51,946 bases of DNA from Paracraurococcus lichenis (GTDB lineage Bacteria; Pseudomonadota; Alphaproteobacteria; Acetobacterales; Acetobacteraceae). The notes under the pieces are model-generated. The model did no database searches. It saw nothing but the letters and a program-made list of their open reading frames with translations, and was not told the origin of the DNA. The stretch spans positions 1-51,946 of the forward strand of contig NZ_JAUTWS010000043.1 in the NCBI RefSeq assembly GCF_030657435.1, in the 5' to 3' direction. The position numbers and the translations under genes are program-made. Positions 43,143-51,804 of this stretch are shown in pieces (position 1 is the stretch's first letter; every line of letters starts with the position of its first letter).

Positions 43143-46100
43143 TCAGACCTCCTCCCAAGGAGCGGCCGCCAGGGTCTTGCTGAACACCGGGACGACCTCA
43201 TCCGCCGCCGGATCTGCGAGATAGGGCTCTGTCCGGGCCAGGCGCCGCAGCACGAGGTTGAGCAGCCTGCCGCGCGCGCCGGGCCGCAGCGTCACCAGGG
43301 CGCGCTGACCGCCGGGCGCGGCGACGATGTGCTCGACCTGGCCGAAGGCTGAGGCATCCTCCAGTCCCAGCCAGGGCTGCGGCAGCAGCTCCCAGTGCTT
43401 GGCAACCGGGTCTTTCGGGTCGATGACCTCGGTCGGCAGCTTGCGGGTGCGCCACATCGGCTCCGGCGCATCCACGAGGATTGCGGCGGGCTGCGGCGGC
43501 GTGCCGGGGTCCCAGAACACCGTGAAGCCGCCTTGCGTGGGCACCGGGAGGGCGTCGAGCCCGGCTTTCAAGAGCTCCTCGTCGAACTGATTACCCTGGG
43601 GCGCGCCGCCCGCGAAGCGCGGGCCTATGGCCTGGAGCTTGCCCACATCTTCGGTGCGAACGCCGCGGTGCCTGACCTCCCCGACCTGCATGGCGAGCGC
43701 GAAGGCGGCGAGCGTCTGGAACCCGCCGGTCGAGAAGCCGCTGCGCCACACCCGTTGTCCTGGCGCGCCGTCGGGTTGACCGACGTCCAGCATCTCGATG
43801 TCGATGAGGTAATCGGTGAACAGATCGAGCGGGATGGCGATTTCCAGCCTGGTGTGCGTCAAGCCCGTACCGGTCACAGGGATGCAGCCGAGGCCTGAAC
43901 GGGGGTCGGCCGCGAGCCTGCGTAGCGTGTCCTCCCACGGCGTGCGGAGGGTGGCGGCCACGTTCTTCAGGGTGGACGCGTTGATCGGCACAGGGTGCGG
44001 CTTCTCCGGCGTGCTCGGAACCTCGACGAAAGAGGCGGGCCGCAGCCGCGCCTGCAATTTCTTGCCGTAGGCGGCATAGAGCGGTCCGACGGCGCGGCTG
44101 GAGAAGACCACCCGGACCTGCTCGGCGGCGAAGAAGTGCGTCTCGCCACCGCCGGGCAGCGCGAGCAGGATCCACGGATCCAATTTCGCGGGCGGGTCCG
44201 CGTCTGTCCGGAACCAGAAGGTCTGCTGCCGTTGAGGACCCGGCGTCTCGGTGCCGCCGGAGCGCGTTGCCGATGTCCAGGTCGCGCGCACGCCATAGGT
44301 TTCGCCGCGTTGCAGGAGGGCGATGTCGGCGGCATCGAGATTGAGGGCAGCGTCGACGACGCCGCTGAGCTTCGTCTTCTCCGTGGTGTCGTAGTCCGAG
44401 CGGGCGACTTCGGCGGACCGCAGTGCCTCGACAGCGCCGACGTAGAAGGGCCGGAGCCGGAACCCGTCGACCCGCGCGCGTAGCTCGGGTTGGCTGCCAA
44501 CTTGAATGGAGTCGCCTCCGGGAGCGCCCCTGATCTCGACGAGTACGGCCCCGTACTGCTCGGTCTGCTTGTCGATCTCCTGGAGTTCCTGCACGAAGGG
44601 CGACCAGGGGCTGGCGGCGGCGGTCCAGGACGGCGGCAGGGAGCCCGGCCGAACTTCGTCGGCCGAGGTGACGACGCGCTGCGAGAGAACGGTATCGCCC
44701 TGCATCACCGCGATCACCACGGCGCCGATGGGAAGCAAGCGGAGCGGAACCAGCAGATACAGGCGGGCATACTCGATCGGGCCCGTGCGGAAGACGACGG
44801 CGTTGTCGATAGGGCCGGGCCGGAAGCCCAGTCGTTTCCATGCCTCCGCCACTGCGTCGCCGCGGGTCTTCTCGCCGAAGGCGATCAGCACGCCGGTATC
44901 CATGGCGGGCGAGGCGAGCATCCAGGCCGGGCAGGCGCGGGCCGCGGCGAGCGTGGCGGGCGGTTCACCGATGCCGCTGAGCACCCCGGTGTGCGCCGCC
45001 CCGGTGAGCGGTTCGCCTGTGCCGAGCCTCCTGACAACCTCCAGCAAGGACGGCCGGGGCCCGCTGGGCAGGGCCTGCGCACCGCCCCCGCGGATCGCCG
45101 CAGAAGGGGACACCGGCAGCGCCTCCCGGGCGACGGACACCGGCGGGCGCGGTGGGAAATCCGGGGTGGGGCCGGAGTCGGGAGATGGCGCCCCGGGGCA
45201 TGGCACCATCGCTCCCTCCACCTCGGCCGGGACGATCCCGCGCAGGGCATCGGTAGCCATGTCGCCGCAACGCCAGCGCTCGGTGACGACGAGAAGGGCG
45301 TCGGGCGGCGCAGAGCGGGTACTGCCTGCCGGATCGGGCAGCGGTAGGCCTGTCAGGCGGCAGCCGGTCGGCGACGGGCCGAGTGGCTGCCCCCAGAACA
45401 ACCAGAGCAAGGGCGCCGGGGGCGCGGCCGGTTGGCAGACCGTGCCCCACTTGCGCTTGGTGATCTCGTCCAGGAACCGGCTGGAGCCGAGCGCCCGCGG
45501 CGCTGGCTCAGGCTGCCAGGAGAGCAGCGCGAGCTGTGCCTCGAGTGCCTCATCCCCCGCCTTGGTATTCCACCAGGTTGCCGGGGTCTTTCCTGCCGTC
45601 GGGGGCGTCCCGATGAGCTCCACCGCGGTGAGCGTGTACTGGAACTCCACCTCGCCGCGTTTGACCCACCCGCCTTCTGGACCCTGCGGGGTGCCACCCA
45701 CCTCCTCGCTGCCGAACTTGAGCGGCGGTGACGGTGACTGCGGTGTGAGCGGGGGCGCCGACATCATCAAGACCGGGATGGCGTCGATTGGCACGACTGG
45801 GAGGTCACCAGGCGCGGTGTCGCCTTCGGGCCCGGTGCCGATGACGGCGTCAATCGGCCGGTCCGTGCCGCTGCCTGCGACCAGGGCAGGCGAGCGGCTG
45901 ACGATCTTCAAGGATTTCACCAGCGCAGGCGGCGACGGCGGCGGGACGGTGGCGTCGCTGAGGTTGAAGCCGACGCAGCCCGAGACGCTGAAGAAGAAGA
46001 AATCCACCTCGCCGCAGACATCGCCGCGGATCTGCGACAGGTCTTCGCCTCGATCGCCCTCCCCGGCGAGCACGTGGAGATCGGCCCAGGCGCCGATGTC

Positions 46101-49100
46101 GATGATGAAGAGGTGCAGCGAGCCGCGGATGCCGAGGACGCCGCCCAGCCGGAACGGCGACAGTCCGACGACGGCGTCGAACCCGCCGCCGACCTCGACA
46201 TAGAGGGCGTCGCCGCCCCAATGGAACGAGACGTGCAGACCGGTCGCTGCGGACAGGCCGGTCACCGCGGGCAGCTCGGCATGGGCGGGGATGCCCCTTC
46301 CCGAGAGCATCAAGTAGCCGCTGGCGTCGAACACCTCGAGCACCGTGGCGTGGACCGGTCCGATCTGTGTTCCGGTGTCCGGGTCGACGTAGCCGTCGAA
46401 GGTGCCGACGAAGAGGTGCCAGTCGGTGGCGTCGTGGAAGTTGAAGAACGCCTCGACCGGAATCTGGATCTCGAGAAGCGGCTTCACCTTGTAGTCGATG
46501 GCCAGGCCGATGGTCAGCGTGCCGCGACCGAAGTCGAGGTCGATGACCGCGAGGAACGTCCCTTCGCTCGTGCCGTCGTGCAGGTCCGGCTTGGCCGATA
46601 TGACGTTGGCCTTCATCATCAGGAGCAGCCGCGGGCCGGGCAACTCGAGCAGCAGCATCCCCTTCATGTTGAGGATGAAGTCGGTGCCGAGCGTTCCCAG
46701 CACCGCGCCCACGCCGAAGGCCCACTTGTTGATCTTCGGGGACCAGAAGCGCGAATCCGTCACCTCGCCGCCGGTTGCCTTGAGCCAGGCCAGCGCGGAC
46801 GCCGCCGCGCCTGCGGGCACGAGGGACGGATCCCGCTCGAAATGCATGGCGAAGAGGCCGAGCAGGCCATAGATGCCGAGGCCGGAGTTGGCGAGCGGGA
46901 TGGCGACCGGGAAATCGACCTCGATCGCGGCCATCACCCCCGTCGCCGGGCCGCCCTGGCCCGGCGGGATCTGGGCGATGGCGAGCGACGCGGCGAGCCG
47001 CAGCTTTATGGGCGTGATGGTGATGTCGATCCGGCCCTTGATGACGGCGATCTCGTCGGTGCCGCGCGGCTCGTGGCCGATCTCGAGGTAGCCGCGGCCC
47101 TGCACCACGCCCGGGATGTTCACGCTCGCGCCGAAGGCGGAGAGCTCCGGCGGTCCGCCCGGGCTGATATTGAGGCGGACGCGCATCCGGTCGATGCTGA
47201 CCACCCCCAGGTCGGCGCCGAAGCCGAGGTCGATTTCGACAAAAGTCGGGTTGCTCCTGGAAATCCTCGCGCCGAGGATCTTCAGGATCTTGTCGAAGGG
47301 CTCGCGGACCTTGATGGCGCCCGGCCCCGAGACATCCAGGGTGTAACCCTTGGAGGAGTCGAAGTAGGGCCGGAACGGGAACTTGCTCTCGCCCGGCTTG
47401 TTGCCGAGGATGAAGCCGATCGCCTTGTACCGCGCCGTCAGAGGGGTCTTGCGGTCGATGGAGACGAGCGGCGTGTCGCTGGGGATCTCGGCGGAGATCG
47501 CGGTTTCCACGTCGACCAGCAGCAGCGCCTCGACACCGTCCTGGCGTGCCTGGACATCGATCTCGCCGCCATACCAGATAAAGCGTTCCGCCCGCAGCCA
47601 CTTCAGGCCCATGAAGGTCGTGGCTGCGACGATGGCGGCGCCGTCGAGCGCGAGCGTGACCACGCCGCCGCCCCCCTTGTCGGCTGCATCCGCCGCGGTC
47701 GAGATCAAGGGCCAGAGCGCGACACCGAGGCCGAGGAAGCTGAGACCGGGCGGCGGCTCCGGCGGCGGGTCGGACGGCGCCGGGGGCAACCAGCCCATCG
47801 ATTTCAGGCCGTCGATGTCGGCCGGGTCGGCGCCGAAGCTCAGGGTCTGCCGGACGTCGCCCGTGGCGTCGTCCCGTTGCACCACGAGCCGCGCGGAAAC
47901 GATGCCGTCCGCCGGGTTGCGGTTCGGCACGTCGGCCCATCGGGGCATCTGGTCGGCAGGAACCCCGCCCGCGGCGAGCTGCGCCTCGGTCGGGGTCTGG
48001 ATGTCAAACTTCCCGGCGATCTCCAGCGCGACCAGGCGGTCTCGCACGATGCGGAGCTTGAGGTCGGCGCTCGTGAACCAGGAGGGTGGCGCGGGAGGTG
48101 CGGCATCGGCCGGATTGTCGGGGATGGGCGCGGGCACCGGCGGCACGGCGGCGGGCCGCGCGACCGTCCCGTCCACGGTGGTCTCCGGCACCGGCGTCGC
48201 GGCGGTCCAGGTCGCCACCGCTTTCCACCAGTTCGCACGCTGCTTGACATCGCCGCTCTGCGCCGGACCCCAGTTCGTCATGTCCGCGGCGGTCGCGGGG
48301 AAGGCGAACGTCTTGCCGAGGTGCGCGGCGGCGGCGCTGATAAGGGCCTCAAGGCCCACGGCACGGTTCTGCGCGAGGCTGTTGTTGCGCTCCCAGTCGG
48401 TGCTGTGCGGCGCGGGATCGTCGTCGGGCTCGAAGCTGGCGAAGCCCTTGATGGTGATCGCCGTGCCGCCGGGCACGCCCTGGAGCAGGGCCGCGAGCTC
48501 AGCAGACTCATCCGAGGCGATCCAGGCAGAACTCAGCCCCTCATCCGGCGCCGGGCTGGCCTTCACATTGCCCGGGGCTAGGGCATAGGCGGCAGCGTCC
48601 GGGTCGTCGCGCCGGTTCGGATGGTTGAAGCGATAGAAGCCGGTGGAGCTTCCGCCTGCCAGGGCGGCCGATCCGGGCAGGACCGCCCGCACCGTCACCG
48701 TCTCGCCGGGCGCGCAGGCCACGGTGGCCGTCGGGCCCGCTCCTGCCGCGGCGCCTCCGGCCGTCCACTGCGCGCCCGCGAGCCCGGCGGGATCCGCGCC
48801 GTCCAGGGTGAGCGTCGCCCGCAGGGCGTCCTGTGAGACGATGCGGAGCGTCGGCGACTGCTGCGGCACCGTGCCGCGCTTGACTTGGTCCGTGCGTACG
48901 GTGGCGGCGGGCGCCGACTGGGGCGAAGCGCTCCCCGGCGGTGGCAGGGCCGTCGCCTGCTTGAGCGTGGCGTCGACGGTCAACGTGGCCGTCTTCGCGC
49001 CCGGCTCGGAACCCCTGGCCGTCACGACGATGGTGAGCGTGGTGGCGCCGCCAAAGCTGACGTCGCCGAACAGGCGGCCGGGGCTGTCAGGGCCGCCGCC

Positions 49101-50246
49101 GATGCGGGCGCTGGCGGTGTAGGGGGTCAGTCCGCCGTCGATGTCGACCACCATGCGGGTGTGGTCGGGAATGGTGACCGTGGCTGCCGCATTGCTGGAT
49201 TTGACGATGCTGAAGCACTGGCCGACCGCGTCGTAGAAGCGGGCGCTGACCCGGAGATCGCCGCCGCCCTGGTCGATGACGGCGAGTTCGAAATCGCCGG
49301 TCACGCCCGCCGACGCGCCGGTTCCGATCAGCAGGTTAGTGGCTCCGACATCGACCGCGAGGCCGGAAACCCCTTCCGGCGCGACGTAGATCCGCAACTC
49401 GGGCAGGTACACGCCCGTCCAGGAGTCGTCGTATCCGAACTGCGCCAGGACGCTCGGCGGCGTGACGCCGTCGGAGAGGTCGAGGACGGCGCTGCGGAAG
49501 CCGATGCCTATGACCCGGCTGGGGCCGATGAAGGCGTAGGGCGGCCGCATGGTGAGCAGGTCGGCGACACCGAGGCTGGCCTGCTCGTCGAGGCTCGACG
49601 CGCCGAGCGACAGGACGGTGGCGACCAGCGGGTCGGCAGCGCTCGATCCCTGCTGCAAGCGCAGGCGGATGCCCGGGAGGGTGATCTCCACGTTCTTGGT
49701 GGCGGTGTCCTCGACCAGGATGCCGCTCGGATCAAGCCGCGCCGGGCGCAGGAATGGCAGGCGGAGCATCGCGGTCTTGAGCAGGATGTCGAGCGTGAAG
49801 GTGGTCGACGGATAGTCGGAAGCCGCCGTCAGCGACGGCCCGGCATCGAGTGCGGTGAGCACTGCCGCGGCGGCGGCGAAATCGCCCGCGCCTCCGATGG
49901 CGGCCACAGCCTGCTGGACCTTCTGCGACGCCGCCCGGGGTGCGAGCAACTCGAACTCGACCTCCGTGTCGTGGATGTCGAGCCAGGGCTCGCGGCGGCT
50001 GACGTCCTTCGCCGGGTGTCCTTCGGTATTTTCGGCGTCAATCCCGAAGGACATGGACCGCCAGTCGAACCACGGCCTGGAGCCTCCGCCAAACCTGGCG
50101 GTGCCGCTGATGACGACGCCGGTTTCGTCCACCGCCATCGCGTGCTCGCGCACGGACAGGACCGAGATCGCAGCGTGCCATTGGCCATAGCTGTCGCCCT
50201 TGAGGACATAGGGCAGGACGAGATCCGCCAGCGCGAGATCGGGCAT
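43143..50246 (-). CDS. Giant protein A: OmpA-like module and DUF6603-like beta-rich core
   Basis: A 2367-residue protein, first of three coupled genes. Residues 1-430 are beta-rich and unrecognised (LADLVLPYVLKGDSYGQWHA at the start). About 570-645 resembles an OmpA C-terminal domain: ELAALLQGVPGGTAITIKGF, then DWERNNSLAQNRAVGLEALI. About 835-1435 is a long amphipathic beta region (VRLNISPGGPPELSAFGASV, LANSGLGIYGLLGLFAMHFE, IPVEAFFNFHDATDWHLFVG, EVGGGFDAVVGLSPFRLGGV) that recalls DUF6603 proteins; this is from memory and uncertain. The C-terminal ~900 residues are mixed beta with Pro-rich linkers. There is no Sec signal peptide. The start has GGGAGGAACAGGC before the ATG. Confidence 0.85.
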   Translation of the reverse strand: MPDLALADLVLPYVLKGDSYGQWHAAISVLSVREHAMAVDETGVVISGTARFGGGSRPWFDWRSMSFGIDAENTEGHPAKDVSRREPWLDIHDTEVEFELLAPRAASQKVQQAVAAIGGAGDFAAAAAVLTALDAGPSLTAASDYPSTTFTLDILLKTAMLRLPFLRPARLDPSGILVEDTATKNVEITLPGIRLRLQQGSSAADPLVATVLSLGASSLDEQASLGVADLLTMRPPYAFIGPSRVIGIGFRSAVLDLSDGVTPPSVLAQFGYDDSWTGVYLPELRIYVAPEGVSGLAVDVGATNLLIGTGASAGVTGDFELAVIDQGGGDLRVSARFYDAVGQCFSIVKSSNAAATVTIPDHTRMVVDIDGGLTPYTASARIGGGPDSPGRLFGDVSFGGATTLTIVVTARGSEPGAKTATLTVDATLKQATALPPPGSASPQSAPAATVRTDQVKRGTVPQQSPTLRIVSQDALRATLTLDGADPAGLAGAQWTAGGAAAGAGPTATVACAPGETVTVRAVLPGSAALAGGSSTGFYRFNHPNRRDDPDAAAYALAPGNVKASPAPDEGLSSAWIASDESAELAALLQGVPGGTAITIKGFASFEPDDDPAPHSTDWERNNSLAQNRAVGLEALISAAAAHLGKTFAFPATAADMTNWGPAQSGDVKQRANWWKAVATWTAATPVPETTVDGTVARPAAVPPVPAPIPDNPADAAPPAPPSWFTSADLKLRIVRDRLVALEIAGKFDIQTPTEAQLAAGGVPADQMPRWADVPNRNPADGIVSARLVVQRDDATGDVRQTLSFGADPADIDGLKSMGWLPPAPSDPPPEPPPGLSFLGLGVALWPLISTAADAADKGGGGVVTLALDGAAIVAATTFMGLKWLRAERFIWYGGEIDVQARQDGVEALLLVDVETAISAEIPSDTPLVSIDRKTPLTARYKAIGFILGNKPGESKFPFRPYFDSSKGYTLDVSGPGAIKVREPFDKILKILGARISRSNPTFVEIDLGFGADLGVVSIDRMRVRLNISPGGPPELSAFGASVNIPGVVQGRGYLEIGHEPRGTDEIAVIKGRIDITITPIKLRLAASLAIAQIPPGQGGPATGVMAAIEVDFPVAIPLANSGLGIYGLLGLFAMHFERDPSLVPAGAAASALAWLKATGGEVTDSRFWSPKINKWAFGVGAVLGTLGTDFILNMKGMLLLELPGPRLLLMMKANVISAKPDLHDGTSEGTFLAVIDLDFGRGTLTIGLAIDYKVKPLLEIQIPVEAFFNFHDATDWHLFVGTFDGYVDPDTGTQIGPVHATVLEVFDASGYLMLSGRGIPAHAELPAVTGLSAATGLHVSFHWGGDALYVEVGGGFDAVVGLSPFRLGGVLGIRGSLHLFIIDIGAWADLHVLAGEGDRGEDLSQIRGDVCGEVDFFFFSVSGCVGFNLSDATVPPPSPPALVKSLKIVSRSPALVAGSGTDRPIDAVIGTGPEGDTAPGDLPVVPIDAIPVLMMSAPPLTPQSPSPPLKFGSEEVGGTPQGPEGGWVKRGEVEFQYTLTAVELIGTPPTAGKTPATWWNTKAGDEALEAQLALLSWQPEPAPRALGSSRFLDEITKRKWGTVCQPAAPPAPLLWLFWGQPLGPSPTGCRLTGLPLPDPAGSTRSAPPDALLVVTERWRCGDMATDALRGIVPAEVEGAMVPCPGAPSPDSGPTPDFPPRPPVSVAREALPVSPSAAIRGGGAQALPSGPRPSLLEVVRRLGTGEPLTGAAHTGVLSGIGEPPATLAAARACPAWMLASPAMDTGVLIAFGEKTRGDAVAEAWKRLGFRPGPIDNAVVFRTGPIEYARLYLLVPLRLLPIGAVVIAVMQGDTVLSQRVVTSADEVRPGSLPPSWTAAASPWSPFVQELQEIDKQTEQYGAVLVEIRGAPGGDSIQVGSQPELRARVDGFRLRPFYVGAVEALRSAEVARSDYDTTEKTKLSGVVDAALNLDAADIALLQRGETYGVRATWTSATRSGGTETPGPQRQQTFWFRTDADPPAKLDPWILLALPGGGETHFFAAEQVRVVFSSRAVGPLYAAYGKKLQARLRPASFVEVPSTPEKPHPVPINASTLKNVAATLRTPWEDTLRRLAADPRSGLGCIPVTGTGLTHTRLEIAIPLDLFTDYLIDIEMLDVGQPDGAPGQRVWRSGFSTGGFQTLAAFALAMQVGEVRHRGVRTEDVGKLQAIGPRFAGGAPQGNQFDEELLKAGLDALPVPTQGGFTVFWDPGTPPQPAAILVDAPEPMWRTRKLPTEVIDPKDPVAKHWELLPQPWLGLEDASAFGQVEHIVAAPGGQRALVTLRPGARGRLLNLVLRRLARTEPYLADPAADEVVPVFSKTLAAAPWEEV

Positions 50247-50462
50247 GCCTGTTCCTCCCTATGTACCGTGTATCCTGGCCGCCGCGATCGGGTGCCAAAT
50301 GCTCAGTCAGGGAAATCAGTCATCGTCAGAGCGCAACTCTAGAGACGTCGTGCGGTAACTTTCGAGAAAAATGAGCGGATGACAGAAGAATCAATCATGG
50401 CGGGATTTGCGCGAGGCCGCGATCAAGCGCGTCGGCTTCGACAAAATTATTGGGTAGAGATC

Positions 50463-50708
50463 TTACTTTTTTTGCGTCACGAAGGCAATTCGCTTGTGTT
50501 CGCAGCTTCGGGTGACTGAGACGAAGCCGCAATCGTTGGCCATTGCGGTTCGCCTCGGCGGGCCGCTGGACGAGAAGAGAAGCGCCCCTTGCCCGTCGCG
50601 TCCGAACTTCGTGAGACGAACCGCGCCACAGGCTTCGCCGGAGCACTCCTGATTATGGCTCACCTCGCGGCCGCGTCGCCCACTCACTTGATCGAGCTCG
50701 ATGCACAT
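50463..50708 (-). CDS. Possible small protein, unrecognised (81 aa)
   Basis: The frame starting at an ATG (MCIELDQVSGRRGREVSHNQ) ends with VSVTRSCEHKRIAFVTQKK at 50463. It contains four Cys, and its composition differs from the usual GC-rich shadow frames. There is no good SD and no family match. It lies in the 700-base stretch between the giant gene cluster and the decayed HTH gene, which otherwise holds nothing I recognise. Confidence 0.3.
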   Translation of the reverse strand: MCIELDQVSGRRGREVSHNQECSGEACGAVRLTKFGRDGQGALLFSSSGPPRRTAMANDCGFVSVTRSCEHKRIAFVTQKK

Positions 50709-50921
50709 TTTTCGCCGCCGCGCATCGAAGCTGAGGGCGCAGGCCGGGTCAGTTGCTTTCGGCCGGAGTCGACTTCTCATGGTCCCGTACCCACATCACC
50801 AAGGCTGAGACATACCCTTCACAGGTGCCAACAACGAATGGGCCGCAGACATCGTCTCGCCCGCCTGTTGCTGGAGGAGGGAGGCGAGCGCGTCCCGGAC
50901 CCAGTGTGGCCCGGGAACCTC

Positions 50922-51111
50922 CTCGGATGCCCATCGACGAACCTGCGGCGACGTCAACGCCGACAAAGCTTGGCGCGTGTACAAGTAGGGCGTTGAGACT
51001 GCCGCGATTGCGGCACGCCTGGGCTACTCCCGGCGCGCTATCTGCCACGCAATCCAGCATCGCCGAGAGGCCGAGCAGGCCGCCGCGGCGGGCAAGGAGA
51101 GGTCGGCATGA
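50922..51111 (+). pseudogene. Decayed small HTH protein
   Basis: The frame reads DVNADKAWRVYK, then TAG, then GVETAAIAARLGYSRRAICH and AIQHRREAEQAAAAGKERSA, ending TGA at 51109-51111. The second part is a clear helix-turn-helix (AAIAARLGYSRRAICHAI). The amber codon interrupts a helix at a position where Gln would fit (CAG to TAG). The stop overlaps the ATG of the next small gene (ATGA), so the two formed an operon. The beginning is uncertain. Confidence 0.4.
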
Positions 51112-51261
51112 GCGCGCTCTCGCATCCCGTGACCTACCTGGTCATCGCCCCTGGTCATCGCCGCCATGTCCCTGGCCGCCGCAGCGCCGTGTGCCATGCC
51201 GCCCGCGGCCGCAGCATGGCGGGCGGTGACGACGCTCTGCATGGTGTGGATCTCGGGCTGA
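51108..51261 (+). pseudogene. Small membrane protein broken by a 13-bp tandem duplication
   Basis: The frame starts MSALSHPVTYLVIA and would continue AMSLAAAAPCAMPPAAAAWR, then AVTTLCMVWISG and TGA, if one copy of CCTGGTCATCGCC were removed. The two copies are perfect and adjacent (51137-51149 and 51150-51162). Thirteen bases shift the frame by one. The restored product is a ~46-residue hydrophobic peptide. A strong hairpin follows at 51282-51310, consistent with a real transcription unit. Confidence 0.5.
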
Positions 51262-51281
51262 GCGCCTCGCCGTCGTAGCAA

Positions 51282-51310
51282 GGGCGGCGGAAGGTTCGCT
51301 TCCGCCGCCC
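51282..51310 (+). terminator. Strong hairpin, possible terminator
   Basis: GGGCGGCGGAAG-GTTCG-CTTCCGCCGCCC forms a perfect 12-pair stem with a five-base loop, 20 bases after the small membrane gene. There is no T-run after it on the plus strand, so it may work with Rho or serve as an mRNA end-stabilising hairpin. Confidence 0.5.
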
Positions 51311-51355
51311 CGCTTCACCTACGACTAATGCAGGCAAGCACGGCAACCATCAGCA

Positions 51356-51377
51356 CTTTCGATACGTATATCGAAAG
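51356..51377. repeat. 22-bp palindrome
   Basis: CTTTCGATA-CGTA-TATCGAAAG has two perfect nine-base arms. It is AT-richer than its surroundings and lies in non-coding sequence. It could be a regulator operator or a recombination site; no gene directly follows it. Confidence 0.4.
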
Positions 51378-51804
51378 GCTGAAAGAGCCATACGACATGA
51401 GAAGCGTCATGTCGCTGGTACCTCCACCTCGCCGCTGAGCGGCGGAGAGCCTGGTTTCGGTACACTCGGCTGGTGTGGTCCAAGGCGAACCCCGGACTCC
51501 TCGGTTATGGTTTCAGGCGAGCTCTCGACCCCTGATTTGGCCGCGGCTGCCGTTATCTTCAAGGGTTGCCCGGGCCATCAGCTCCCGTCGTTCACCTCAT
51601 CCTCGTCGTCCTATTTCGACGCGCCGCCCTGGAACTGGCATGGCGCGTTGGCAAAGCTCATCTTGAGCATACGGGCCCATGGCTTGAACTTTTCATATTC
51701 TGGTGTCGGTGGGCCGCTGAAAGGCTGTTTTGAAAGGCGCTGCTGGGGCTGAAAAGGCGGCGTAGGAGAAGCGTTCTGGGCGGTTTTCCCGGAGAGAAGC
51801 CGCC
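51378..51804. other. Intergenic before the IS5-family element, no gene recognised
   Basis: The plus-strand frames here (for example 51475-51752) show no recognisable family. The left end of the IS5-family element must lie somewhere in the last ~100 bases before 51805, but without the other end the terminal repeat cannot be fixed. Confidence 0.35.

Noticed and set aside
40602..43352. 916-residue open frame on the plus strand
   Set aside because: Antisense to giant protein B and part of A; low-complexity Arg/Gly composition, no start signal and no family.
46074..48581. 835-residue open frame on the plus strand
   Set aside because: It is antisense to giant protein A. Its translation is Arg/Asp/Gly/His-rich without domains, as expected of shadow frames in very GC-rich DNA, while the minus-strand frame shows recognisable modules and coupled starts.
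50753..51229. 158-residue plus-strand frame across the right end
   Set aside because: Arg/Pro-rich shadow overlapping the HTH and membrane-peptide remnants, which fit better in other frames.
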